Source of the DNA: Polaromonas sp.
GTDB lineage: Bacteria; Pseudomonadota; Gammaproteobacteria; Burkholderiales; Burkholderiaceae_C
Direction of reading: 5' to 3'
Assembly: GCA_030683705.1 (NCBI GenBank)
Contig: JAUXPP010000061.1
Coordinates: forward strand, 1-37,072
DNA: 37,072 nt
Each line of letters begins with the position of its first letter. Position 1 is the stretch's first letter. Both the position numbers and the translations under genes were made by a program. This document shows positions 7,973-16,041 of the stretch, piece by piece. Below the pieces are notes generated by a model that had not been told where the DNA came from, made no database searches, and saw only the letters and a program-made list of their open reading frames with translations.

Positions 7973-9213
7973 CACCCTCCGAACAGCGGAATCATCGGTC
8001 CGCTGATCTCTACTGGATAGCGACGGCCCTGCGCATCGAAGAAGAACAGCATGCCGGCGACCACCGCATCCGGGGAAGCGATCATCGTCGTCATGCGCTG
8101 CGTCTCCCACATCGCATCGTCCGCATAGACCACGATCTTCTTCGTTTCTCCTGGATTGATCGAGCCGCCCTCCACGCGCAACGCGTCTGTCGCGACCAGA
8201 TCATCCTGGTCTTTTGGTGTGACCTTCAGCACCGCGGAATTGATAAAGCGAAGACCGCCTGAGGCAAACTCACCGACGCTCACGGGACTCTTCCCACTGT
8301 TGGTTACCGTGAGCTCGATACGGAAGCTCCGGCCCGGGATGCGGTAGCGTGCATCATCCATAGTGACCAACACTGGCGAAGGCTCCATCTTCAGGGTAGA
8401 TGTCTTTATCTTGCCGGTCTGTAGCGGCGTCGTGACCGGCCAGCGCTCGGTGGCATAGAAAAACCCGCCAGCGATAAGCATCAGCGTAGCCACCAGGATA
8501 ACCAGTGCCGCCTGACGGTCGCGCGTGGTGATCATGTCGTCGGCGTTCTCACCCATCGCGCTGGCACGCCGGAACCTCGGCAAGATCAAAGGCACCTTGG
8601 TCAGCCAATAGCCAAACCAGACCAAACCAAGCACAACCCACACCGCTGACCAGGAAGCCGCATTAGCAAAGCCGTGCGTTTCCAAATCAAGGGTTTGGCC
8701 GAACAACGTTTTGATGCTGTTTTCAAATGCCGCCGGGTCGCCCCCGACCTCGACCCAGATGCCGGGGCCAATCATCGGCCCGGCATCCAGCACGTTGATG
8801 ATGGGATGCAGGTGATAGCGGCCGGGTGTGCGCGCCTTCAGCGTGATCTCGAAGTTGTACTGCTCACCGCGCTTATACGAACTACTGCGTATGGTGGGCA
8901 CACCGTTGACGCGGCTGTCCAAGCGCACAAAAGAAGGCCCGGGTACGCCCACATTGAGATAGGCGGTGTCCTCGATGGACGCGACATGCTCCGGCCAGGA
9001 CAGGGAAGGAACAAAAGTTCCCTTGACGACCAGAATTTGGTTGACATCGAGCTTGCGCGTCGACAAATCCACGTCAAACCAATGCACGGTGCGCATACGC
9101 AAAGCGGGTTGCTGAGCCTTTTCACCATGGGCATACGTTGGCGTTGCCGAAAACGTGACCAGGACGACGATCAGGCCTTGAATGACTGCGAACAATTTTG
9201 CAATGAAATTCAT
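7972..9213 (-). CDS. xmoB: XmoB, copper membrane monooxygenase subunit B
   Basis: A 413-residue subunit starting at ATG 9213, ten bases after the xmoA stop and behind GGAAGAGG; a longer reading into xmoA is not needed. Signal cleavage after PTYA gives a mature N-terminus HGEK, so H29 is the N-terminal copper ligand, and H134 and H136 lie in GRYHLHPI; these match His33, His137 and His139 of particulate methane monooxygenase. VHW (H44) corresponds to His48. The order is a first cupredoxin domain, two membrane helices (about 200-275) and a second cupredoxin domain. All CuB ligands are intact, so the enzyme is probably active. The true substrate, an alkane or alkene, is inferred from the gene context. 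Confidence 0.95.
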   Translation of the reverse strand: MNFIAKLFAVIQGLIVVLVTFSATPTYAHGEKAQQPALRMRTVHWFDVDLSTRKLDVNQILVVKGTFVPSLSWPEHVASIEDTAYLNVGVPGPSFVRLDSRVNGVPTIRSSSYKRGEQYNFEITLKARTPGRYHLHPIINVLDAGPMIGPGIWVEVGGDPAAFENSIKTLFGQTLDLETHGFANAASWSAVWVVLGLVWFGYWLTKVPLILPRFRRASAMGENADDMITTRDRQAALVILVATLMLIAGGFFYATERWPVTTPLQTGKIKTSTLKMEPSPVLVTMDDARYRIPGRSFRIELTVTNSGKSPVSVGEFASGGLRFINSAVLKVTPKDQDDLVATDALRVEGGSINPGETKKIVVYADDAMWETQRMTTMIASPDAVVAGMLFFFDAQGRRYPVEISGPMIPLFGG

Positions 9214-9223
9214 GACCTCTTCC

Positions 9224-9976
9224 TTAAACAACTTTTCGCAGCCACACGGCCTTGACACCGAGTGAGCCAACCCAGGCCCAGAACCAGAGGCTTAATATGG
9301 TCAGGAAGCCCGCGAAAACCGCCGTCAACGGCGTGACTGCATCGCCGAATGTCCTCAAAGTACTCTGTTCGATGATGCGCACATATTCGGGCATGGCAGT
9401 GCGGATGTACTCAAAACCCATCACGTCCGCCACCGTCATCAGCGTGCCGTGCATTTCGACCGGCACCATGAACGGAGCCAGCAGTGGCCAGTTCATTGGG
9501 TACAGAAGCAGCCCCGAAAGAAAGCCAGCAAAAATTCCCGTGAAAAACCAGCTGCGCGTGAGCAGCAAGGTGCAATCGATCAACAGACCAACGCCAATGA
9601 AAGTCGACGGCAGTACCATGTTCATCGGAAAACCCGCGAACTCATGAAAGTTCAAGTACCGGCTCAACCAGCCCGTCAGCGTCAGCCCGATAATGCTCAG
9701 CGTCGCACCCAGAGGTATGCGCAGCAAATGCCAAAAGGCATAGCCAAATACGCCGGGCAGAATAACCAGCACCAATGGCGTGACCAGCGGCCAATAACGG
9801 CGGTCCCGCCAATCGATCCAGTAATCCCAGTCCCCCACCAGCAAGGCAAACTGGAAGGCGAATACGGACCCCAGAAGCACCACAAAGAGCGGAATGACCA
9901 CCCAGTCAACCTGGGCATCAACGCGGGCCGCTTCCTGCGGGCTAAAGGCGGCCTCAGCCGGAGTCAAAACGGACAT
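9224..9976 (-). CDS. xmoA: XmoA, copper membrane monooxygenase subunit A
   Basis: A 250-residue, multi-helix membrane protein of the PmoA/AmoA family. It carries GDWDYW at 48-53, a variant of the GDWDFW signature used for pmoA/amoA primers, and MPEYVRIIEQSTLRTFG at about 195-211, a conserved C-terminal loop of the family. The length is the family's usual one. ATG 9976 has a GGAG about nine bases upstream. It follows xmoC by 86 bp and precedes xmoB by 10 bp, the canonical C-A-B order. The sequence is clearly not a close copy of a methanotroph or nitrifier subunit, judging by eye. CuMMOs are known from alkane-using Rhodoferax and Polaromonas, and this is the likeliest group. Confidence 0.95.
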   Translation of the reverse strand: MSVLTPAEAAFSPQEAARVDAQVDWVVIPLFVVLLGSVFAFQFALLVGDWDYWIDWRDRRYWPLVTPLVLVILPGVFGYAFWHLLRIPLGATLSIIGLTLTGWLSRYLNFHEFAGFPMNMVLPSTFIGVGLLIDCTLLLTRSWFFTGIFAGFLSGLLLYPMNWPLLAPFMVPVEMHGTLMTVADVMGFEYIRTAMPEYVRIIEQSTLRTFGDAVTPLTAVFAGFLTILSLWFWAWVGSLGVKAVWLRKVV

Positions 9977-10062
9977 TCAAAGTCTCCAGAAATAAATTGG
10001 GAGGTCAAGCGCACAACTTGTCATCGAGACCTAGCCCCGATGCATTTACCCGGAAAGGCGTA

Positions 10063-10842
10063 TCAGAGAGCCGCTTGAAGCTCGGCTTGCGGCGACACCG
10101 ACTGCTTCGTCAGCTCGGCCACGCGACCCAGTATCTGCAGGAGCAATCCACCAGCCGCAAACGTAGACCAGCCCAGCAACACAAAGCCATAGTGAATCGG
10201 CGCGGAGAACAACTCCTCGGCATAGAAGAAAGTGTGACCCCACTCGTTGAAACCCACGTTGGGCATGATCATGAACGCGCCGGCGACGATGATCGCGAAC
10301 GGCAGCGAAATGCGATTGCCAAAGAGCGGGATGCGCGTGTGAGCGTAGGCGAACGAGATGAAGCCCCAAAACACCAGCAAAGGCACGCAGAAATAAAACA
10401 GGCCAATGTGAGTAGGGGTGAAATCAGTATCCCTAATCGTCACCTGATGCCATGCTGCGTCAGCCTCCGTGTAGATTGAGCCCGTCACATAAAACATGAT
10501 GGCAAATAGCAAAATTTGAGCCATCAGCACGAACAGGCGCCGTAATTCCTCTCGCGGCCCGATTCGGGAGAAATCGCGCTCTCGTGTGCGCCAGAGATAC
10601 ACCAGCGTGCCGGTGCCCAGCGCGCCAATCAGCAGCAACTGCCCGAACAGCAGACGCATCCAGTAAACGTCGAACTCAGCGCTGAAATAGTCGAGCCCGT
10701 AAGTGAACGCAGTCGCTTCTGAATAGATGCGATAAACGCCGAACAGCACCGCAAAGCCCAGCAGTGCAACAAAGAATTTGGCCCACGGAGCCCCTGTGGC
10801 CGCCCGCGCAGCTCCAGTGATGTTGGTAGAACTCGTTTTCAT
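10063..10842 (-). CDS. xmoC: XmoC, copper membrane monooxygenase subunit C
   Basis: A 259-residue membrane subunit. ATG 10842 is preferred over the longer reading because AGGAG stands eight bases before it and it gives the family length. Both metal sites described for PmoC can be traced: D128, H132 and H145 (EADAAWHQ to DFTPTH, with the 4 and 13 residue spacing of Asp156, His160, His173), and N199, H203 and H217 (NEWGH to APIHYGF, matching Asn227, His231, His245). PmoC is thought to hold or help form the active copper site. It is the first gene of the operon, as in other CuMMO clusters, and faces the alkH operon across the control region. Confidence 0.95.
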   Translation of the reverse strand: MKTSSTNITGAARAATGAPWAKFFVALLGFAVLFGVYRIYSEATAFTYGLDYFSAEFDVYWMRLLFGQLLLIGALGTGTLVYLWRTRERDFSRIGPREELRRLFVLMAQILLFAIMFYVTGSIYTEADAAWHQVTIRDTDFTPTHIGLFYFCVPLLVFWGFISFAYAHTRIPLFGNRISLPFAIIVAGAFMIMPNVGFNEWGHTFFYAEELFSAPIHYGFVLLGWSTFAAGGLLLQILGRVAELTKQSVSPQAELQAAL

Positions 10843-10959
10843 CGTCTTGTCTCCTGTTGTGTGAAGTAAACGTCGGGCCATTGAAAGCCTGCTTGTCGAA
10901 TGGCGCGATCGGACTTCGTGCCAATGTGCTGGGAATGTTAGAGCCAAGCGTCTGCAACT

Positions 10960-10982
10960 ACACCTAACTTTCGTTAGGGTGT
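10960..10982. repeat. Inverted repeat, candidate operator 1
   Basis: The arms ACACCTAAC and GTTAGGGTGT are separated by TTTC; the only imperfection is one extra G in the right arm. On the + strand it is followed by a short T run, so an RNA hairpin is an alternative reading. Its location between two divergent operons favours an operator. Confidence 0.5.
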
Positions 10983-10987
10983 TTTTC

Positions 10988-11002
10988 ATGGCGCATCGCC
11001 AT
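10988..11002. repeat. Inverted repeat, candidate operator 2
   Basis: Perfect six-base arms ATGGCG and CGCCAT around CAT, five bases after the first inverted repeat and about 60 bp before the alkH start. Short repeats of this size can occur by chance, so the evidence is mainly the position. Confidence 0.35.
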
Positions 11003-11064
11003 AGACTTGCGCCAACCTCGAATTGCCATCACAAAAGAGGACAAACAATATGAAGGAGAAAAAA

Positions 11065-12516
11065 ATGAAGCTTGCTTCCCCTGCAATGCATCTTGTAAGC
11101 CCGGGCGAGCCCGTCGAGCAGTCCGAAATAGAGCGCATCTTCGCCGCCCAGCGCGAGACGGCCTTGCGGCTTCGTCAATCGACCACCGCGCAGCGACTTG
11201 ACAAGATTGACCGCCTGAAGCGGGCCGTCCTGGCGCGCCAGGCTGACATCCAGCGCGCCGGCGCCCTGGACTTCGGCAAACCAGCCGCCGAGGTCGATCT
11301 GACCGAAATTCTGCCGGTCGTGGCCGAGGCCAACGACGCGCGTCGCCACCTGCGCCGCTGGATGAAGCCGAACAAGGTTTTCCCGACCCTGCTGATGTTT
11401 GGCACGTCAAGCTACGTGCAGTGCGAACCCAAGGGCCGCTGTCTGATCATCTCGCCCTGGAACTATCCCGTCAACCTGACCTTTGGCCCGCTGATCTCGG
11501 CCATCGCTGCAGGCAACACGGCCATTCTCAAACCCTCGGAGATGACACCCCACCTGTCGGCGCTGATGGCGGAGATCCTGCGCGAGGTGTTTCCCGAAGA
11601 CGAGGTGGCCCTGTTTCAGGGCGACGCTTCGGTCTCGCAAGCTCTGCTGGATCTGCCGTTCGATCACATATTCTTTACCGGCTCGCCGGCGATTGGGCGC
11701 GTGGTGATGGCCGCGGCGGCCAAGCACCTGACCAGCGTGACCCTGGAACTGGGCGGCAAGAGCCCGACCATCGTTGACGCCACGGCGGACCTGAAGGCGG
11801 CAGCGGCGAACCTGATGTGGTCCAAATGCACCAACAGCGGCCAGACCTGCATTGCGCCGGATCACGTCTACGTTCATGAGTCAGTCAAGGAGTCCTTTGT
11901 CCAGCACTGTCGGGAGGCCCTGGCCAAAGCCTATGGCGAGGGCGACGCCACGCGCGGCAGTCCGCACTTGGCTCGCATCGTCAACCATAGCCATACCCAG
12001 CGGATCATCGGACTGCTCGACGACTCGCTGCGCAAGGGTGCCCGCGTGCTCGTCGGCGGACAGCACCAGGCCGATCAGAAGTTCGTGACACCCACCTTGA
12101 TCGACCAGGTCAGCCCAGATGCGAAGATCATGCAGGAAGAAATTTTCGGCCCGCTGCTGCCCGTTATCGCCTACCGCGATCTCGACGAAGTCATCGGCAA
12201 AATCAACGCCCAACCCAAGCCGCTCGCGCTGTACATCTGGACCAAGAATGGAAAGGTCGCCGACAAGGTGCTGCGGGAAACGAGTTCTGGCGGCGCCTGC
12301 GTCAACCACAGCGTGGTGCAGTTCCTGCACGGCCGGTTGCCGTTCGGTGGTGTCAACAACTCCGGCCTGGGCAGCGCGCACGGGATTTACGGGTTCAAGG
12401 CCTTCAGCCATGAGCGCGCAATCGTCAAGACCTGGCTGTTGCTGGCCTCGACCTTCTACCCGCCCTACACCCATCTGTCGCGACGGTTGATCAACTGGAC
12501 GCTGCGTCTGGTCTGA
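11065..12516 (+). CDS. alkH: AlkH-type aldehyde dehydrogenase
   Basis: A 483-residue NAD(P)-dependent aldehyde dehydrogenase, the same length as AlkH of Pseudomonas GPo1 as I recall it. The catalytic cysteine is C262 in NSGQTCIAPDH, the general-base glutamate is E228 in LELGGKS, and PWNYP (131-135) lines the cofactor pocket. The C-terminus has the PFGGVNNSG motif and a long hydrophobic end (about 450-483) suggesting membrane contact. Start ATG 11065 has AGGAG six bases upstream; ATG 11050, itself behind GAGGA, is possible. It converts fatty or short-chain aldehydes to acids and is the first gene of the alkHJKL set, divergent from xmoC. A strong hairpin with a T run follows it. Confidence 0.93.
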   Translation: MKLASPAMHLVSPGEPVEQSEIERIFAAQRETALRLRQSTTAQRLDKIDRLKRAVLARQADIQRAGALDFGKPAAEVDLTEILPVVAEANDARRHLRRWMKPNKVFPTLLMFGTSSYVQCEPKGRCLIISPWNYPVNLTFGPLISAIAAGNTAILKPSEMTPHLSALMAEILREVFPEDEVALFQGDASVSQALLDLPFDHIFFTGSPAIGRVVMAAAAKHLTSVTLELGGKSPTIVDATADLKAAAANLMWSKCTNSGQTCIAPDHVYVHESVKESFVQHCREALAKAYGEGDATRGSPHLARIVNHSHTQRIIGLLDDSLRKGARVLVGGQHQADQKFVTPTLIDQVSPDAKIMQEEIFGPLLPVIAYRDLDEVIGKINAQPKPLALYIWTKNGKVADKVLRETSSGGACVNHSVVQFLHGRLPFGGVNNSGLGSAHGIYGFKAFSHERAIVKTWLLLASTFYPPYTHLSRRLINWTLRLV

Positions 12517-12523
12517 GGGTCTC

Positions 12524-12558
12524 GGTTGCACGGGCTTGCCTCCGTGCAACCTCTTTTT
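12524..12558 (+). terminator. Rho-independent terminator or attenuator between alkH and alkJ
   Basis: A perfect ten-base stem, GGTTGCACGG (12524-12533) with CCGTGCAACC (12542-12551), has an eight-base loop and is followed by TCTTTTT. It lies inside the operon, just ahead of the alkJ ribosome site, and may lower expression of alkJKL relative to alkH. Confidence 0.8.
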
Positions 12559-12580
12559 ATAAATCTCCTGGGGACAAGTT

Positions 12581-14221
12581 TTGAAATTCGATTACGTCAT
12601 CGTAGGTGCCGGTTCAGCCGGCTGTGTGTTGGCAAACCGCTTGAGCGCAGACCCGTCAAACCGCGTGTGCCTGCTCGAAGCGGGGCGATCCGACGACTCG
12701 CCACTGATCCGGACGCCCATGGGCCTCGTGGGCTTGCTCGCCACCCGCAAGTACAACTGGTATTTCGACACCGAACCACAAGCCGAACTCGAAGGTCGTC
12801 GCCTGTACTGGCCGCGGGGAAAAACAATCGGGGGCAGCAGCTCGATCAATGCCATGGTCTACATGCGCGGGCACCAGGCTGATTACGACGCATGGGCAGC
12901 AGCGGGAAACGCCGGATGGGCCTACAAGGATCTGCTGCCGATCTTTATGGAACATGAGAATAACGAGCGCGGTGTCTCGACCTACCACAGAACAAATGGA
13001 CCACTGAACGTCGCCGATGTGCGCTCGCCCAACCCGTTGTCGGGCCGCTTCATCGACGCCGCCGTGCAATGCGGCATTCCGCGCAACATGGACTTCAACG
13101 GAGCGCAACAGGAAGGTGCAGGGCCTCACCAGGTGACCCAGAAGAACGGGGAACGCTGGAGCAGCGCTCGGGCATTCCTGCACCCTGTCATGGACAGGTC
13201 GAATCTGACCGTGCTCACCGGCGCCCATGTCACGCGCATCCTGTTCTCTGGCAAACAGGCCGTGGGGGTCGAGATCGAGCGCAAAGGCGAACGCCAGCGC
13301 ATCGAGGCCGAGCGTGAAATCGTGTTGAGCGGCGGCGCCATCAATTCACCGCAATTGCTGCTGCTGTCGGGCGTGGGATCCAAGCAGACGCTGGCACAGC
13401 ACGGCATCGCACAAGTGGCCGATTTGCCAGGCGTGGGCCAGAACCTGCAGGACCATCTCGACGTGACGGTGATGATCCGCGACCGCAGCAAGCAGGCTGT
13501 TGGCGTAGCACCCGGATTTCTACCGAGAGCGGTCGCCGGGCTCTGGCAATATTGGCGCAGGCGCGAAGGCTTCCTGTCCAGCAACGTGGCAGAGACAGGG
13601 GGCTTCGCCAGGCTCTCGCCGCAATCGGCGCTGCCGGAGGTGCAATTCCACTTCCTGCCAACCTACCTGCGCAACCACGGCCGTGACCTGGCCCCGGGCT
13701 ACGGCGCCACCTTGCATATGTGCCAGTTGCGACCGAAAAGCCGCGGTTTCATCGGCCTGAAAAGCGCCGACCCGCTGGCCGCACCGATGATTCAGCCCAA
13801 CTACCTGAGCCATGCCGACGACTGGGACGAGATGCTGCGCGGCCTGAAGCTTGCGCGGCGCATCTTTGAGGCCGATGCCTTCCGCGACATCAATGGCGGT
13901 GAAGTGGCACCGGGCACTGACGTGCGTAGCGACGAGCAGTTGCGGGACTACATCCGGCGCAGTGCGGAAACCATTTATCACCCTGTTGGCAGTTGCAAAA
14001 TGGGCAACGACGAAATGGCCGTGGTCGACGCGCAGTTGCGGGTACACGGGCTTTCGGGCCTGCGTGTCGCCGATGCGTCGATCATGCCGACCGTCATCGG
14101 CGGCAACACCAATGCCCCCTGCATGGTGATCGGCGAGAAGTGTGCGCGGGTCATCTTGACCAGCGCCAAGCCGCAACCAATCCAAGCGCAAGCCAGTCAT
14201 CCCCAACCCATGGCTGCCTGA
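12581..14221 (+). CDS. alkJ: AlkJ-type membrane-associated alcohol dehydrogenase (GMC family)
   Basis: A 546-residue FAD enzyme of the glucose-methanol-choline family. The FAD loop is GAGSAG (9-14), signature 1 runs through WPRGKTIGGSSSIN (77-90), signature 2 is GGAINSPQLLLLSG, and the catalytic histidine is in YHPVGSCKMG with NTNAP near the end. It closely follows AlkJ of the Pseudomonas alk operon, including QVTQKNGERWSSARAFLH and FLSSNVAETGGF segments, as I recall that sequence. AlkJ oxidises aliphatic alcohols and feeds electrons to the respiratory quinone. The start is TTG at 12581, supported by GGGGA six bases upstream and by the FAD motif position. It gives the pathway a second alcohol dehydrogenase beside the PQQ enzyme. 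Confidence 0.93.
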   Translation: MKFDYVIVGAGSAGCVLANRLSADPSNRVCLLEAGRSDDSPLIRTPMGLVGLLATRKYNWYFDTEPQAELEGRRLYWPRGKTIGGSSSINAMVYMRGHQADYDAWAAAGNAGWAYKDLLPIFMEHENNERGVSTYHRTNGPLNVADVRSPNPLSGRFIDAAVQCGIPRNMDFNGAQQEGAGPHQVTQKNGERWSSARAFLHPVMDRSNLTVLTGAHVTRILFSGKQAVGVEIERKGERQRIEAEREIVLSGGAINSPQLLLLSGVGSKQTLAQHGIAQVADLPGVGQNLQDHLDVTVMIRDRSKQAVGVAPGFLPRAVAGLWQYWRRREGFLSSNVAETGGFARLSPQSALPEVQFHFLPTYLRNHGRDLAPGYGATLHMCQLRPKSRGFIGLKSADPLAAPMIQPNYLSHADDWDEMLRGLKLARRIFEADAFRDINGGEVAPGTDVRSDEQLRDYIRRSAETIYHPVGSCKMGNDEMAVVDAQLRVHGLSGLRVADASIMPTVIGGNTNAPCMVIGEKCARVILTSAKPQPIQAQASHPQPMAA

Positions 14222-14269
14222 GTTCGCCAAGCACCCTGTGAGGCGACACGCCCTCTCTCATCACGATAC

Positions 14270-14284
14270 CCGGCCAGTGGCCGG
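14270..14284 (+). other. Short hairpin between alkJ and alkK
   Basis: CCGGCCA and TGGCCGG form a seven-base inverted repeat around one G in the 97-bp gap. There is no T run after it, so it is not a typical terminator; mRNA stabilisation or pausing is possible. Confidence 0.4.
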
Positions 14285-14318
14285 ATTTAGCCTTAATCAA
14301 AAAATCCAAGGAGCCTTC

Positions 14319-15959
14319 ATGAATGGTCAAATGATGAGCGCCCCTCTGCTCATTTCCTCACTCATCACCCATGCGGCACGCCATAGCGGCGATGTGCCCA
14401 TCGTCTCGCGCCGCGTCGAAGGTGACATCCACCGCACCACCTATGCGCAATTGCATGACCGTTCGCGCCAGATGGCCCATGCGCTCGGCGGCCTCGGGGT
14501 GCAAGCGTCGCAGCGCGTCGCCACGCTGGCCTGGAACGGCTACAGGCACCTGGAACTGTACTTCGCCGTGTCCGGCAGCGGATCGGTGCTGCACACCCTC
14601 AACCCGCGCCTGCACCCGGACCAGTTGCTCTACATCCTCGACCATGCCGAGGACCAGGTGCTGTTCTTCGACCTGACCTTCCTGCCCCTGGTCGAGGCCG
14701 TGGCGGGGCGCTGCAAGACGGTGCGTCACTTCGTCGCAATGATCGACAAGGACAAGATGCCGACGAGCAAGCTGCCAACTCTGCTGTGCTACGAAGACCT
14801 GATCTCGGCGCACAAGCCCGACTTTGCATGGCCCACCTTCGACGAGAACACCGCCTCGTCGCTGTGCTACACCTCGGGCACCACCGGCAACCCCAAGGGC
14901 GTGCTCTACAGCCACCGCTCGACGATGTTGCACACCTACGCCTCGCTCATGCCGGACGCGATTTCTATCTCGTCGCGCGACTGCGTGATGCCGGTGGTGC
15001 CGATGTTCCACGCCAATGCCTGGGGCCTGCCCTACAGTTGCGCGATGGTCGGCGCCAAGCTGGTGCTGCCGGGGTCGGCGCTGGACGGCAAATCGCTGCA
15101 CGAGCTGATTACCGCCGAGCAGGTGTCGTTTGCGGCCGGCGTGCCCACGATCTGGCTTGGCATGCTCCAGTATGCCGAACAGAACGCGCTCAGCCTCGCC
15201 CCCCTGAAGCGAACCATCATCGGTGGCTCGGCCGTGCCGCCAAGCATGATGCGTGCCTTTGAAAATAACCATGGCATTGAAGTCATCCACGCGTGGGGCA
15301 TGACGGAGATGTCGCCACTGGGCACGGTGAGCCGTCTGAAACAGAAACACCTGTCCTTGCCACCGGACGAACAGCATGCGCTGCTCGCCAAGCAAGGCAA
15401 GGTCGTGTTCGGCGTGGACATGCGCATCGTCGATCCGCAGGGGGCCGACATACCCTGGGACGGCAAGACGCAAGGCGACCTGCTGGTGCGCGGACAGTGG
15501 GTGGTTCAGAGCTACTTCGGCGCTGATGGCGCCAAACCCCTGGTGAGCGACGCAGCGGGCGTGCCATGGTTCCCCACCGGCGACGTGGCCACGATCGACG
15601 CCGACGGCTACATGCAGATCACGGATCGCAGCAAGGACGTGATCAAGTCCGGCGGCGAATGGATTGGCTCGATCGACCTGGAGAACGTCGCCATGGCACA
15701 CCCGGCGGTGGCGATGGCAGCGGCCATCGCCGTGCCGCACCCGAAATGGGATGAGCGACCCTTGCTGGTGGTGGTGCGCAAGCCGGGTGCAGAGGTCAGC
15801 CGCGAAGAGTTGATCGAGCACTACAAAGGCAAGGTCGCCTCCTGGTGGGTGCCGGACGAAGTGGTGTTCGTCGATGCCATCCCCATCGGCGCCACCGGAA
15901 AGATGCTGAAGAACCAGTTGCGTGAGCAGTTCAAGGACCACCGGCTGCCGGGGGTCTAA
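14319..15959 (+). CDS. alkK: AlkK-type medium-chain acyl-CoA synthetase
   Basis: A 546-residue AMP-forming ligase that activates medium-chain fatty acids to acyl-CoA, the last step before beta-oxidation. ATG 14319 has AAGGAG six bases upstream. The ATP loop is [11 protein letters not shown] (184-194), followed by [11 protein letters not shown] as in GPo1 Alk[11 protein letters not shown], the GDVATID motif and a C-terminal [13 protein letters not shown] lysine motif are present. Length and these strings match AlkK as I remember it, and the gene sits in the alkJ-alkK-alkL order. Short acids such as propionate or butyrate from gaseous alkanes may also be substrates; that is inference. Confidence 0.94.
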   Translation: MNGQMMSAPLLISSLITHAARHSGDVPIVSRRVEGDIHRTTYAQLHDRSRQMAHALGGLGVQASQRVATLAWNGYRHLELYFAVSGSGSVLHTLNPRLHPDQLLYILDHAEDQVLFFDLTFLPLVEAVAGRCKTVRHFVAMIDKDKMPTSKLPTLLCYEDLISAHKPDFAWPTFDENTASSLCYTSGTTGNPKGVLYSHRSTMLHTYASLMPDAISISSRDCVMPVVPMFHANAWGLPYSCAMVGAKLVLPGSALDGKSLHELITAEQVSFAAGVPTIWLGMLQYAEQNALSLAPLKRTIIGGSAVPPSMMRAFENNHGIEVIHAWGMTEMSPLGTVSRLKQKHLSLPPDEQHALLAKQGKVVFGVDMRIVDPQGADIPWDGKTQGDLLVRGQWVVQSYFGADGAKPLVSDAAGVPWFPTGDVATIDADGYMQITDRSKDVIKSGGEWIGSIDLENVAMAHPAVAMAAAIAVPHPKWDERPLLVVVRKPGAEVSREELIEHYKGKVASWWVPDEVVFVDAIPIGATGKMLKNQLREQFKDHRLPGV

Positions 15960-15963
15960 AAGA

Positions 15964-16017
15964 TTTGCGGTGAACATAATCGATGCCGCAAAAAGTAAGC
16001 CCGGCATGTCGCCGGGC
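15964..16017 (+). other. Two consecutive hairpins between alkK and alkL
   Basis: TTTGCGG (15964-15970) pairs with CCGCAAA (15986-15992), and GCCCGGC (15999-16005) pairs perfectly with GCCGGGC (16011-16017) around five bases. No T run follows. They fill most of the gap before the alkL ribosome site and may adjust processing or stability of the mRNA. Confidence 0.45.
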
Positions 16018-16041
16018 CCATAACAACGTAAAGGAGACATG

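Larger units (their letters stand above)
10843..11064. promoter_or_regulatory. Divergent control region between xmoCABD and alkHJKL
   Basis: These 222 bp must hold the promoters of both operons. Two inverted repeats stand near the middle: arms ACACCTAAC (10960-10968) and GTTAGGGTGT (10973-10982), equal except for one extra base, and a perfect ATGGCG/CGCCAT pair (10988-10993, 10997-11002). On the minus strand a weak -10 candidate TAACAT lies at 10940-10935, so the first repeat would fall just upstream of or beside the xmoC -35 region. The repeats are operator candidates; the AlkS-like regulator at 29159 is one possible ligand, by inference only. Confidence 0.5.

Noticed and set aside
7972..10842. 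Assignment of the CuMMO as a methane or ammonia monooxygenase
   Set aside because: The neighbours are alkane-type genes and a heme-containing alcohol dehydrogenase; there is no methanol dehydrogenase, C1 pathway or hydroxylamine oxidation gene in the window. The generic xmo name is safer.
10907..10923. A sigma-54-like TGGCACG half-site on the minus strand before xmoC
   Set aside because: The matching -12 GC element is not at the required distance, so only half of the consensus is present.
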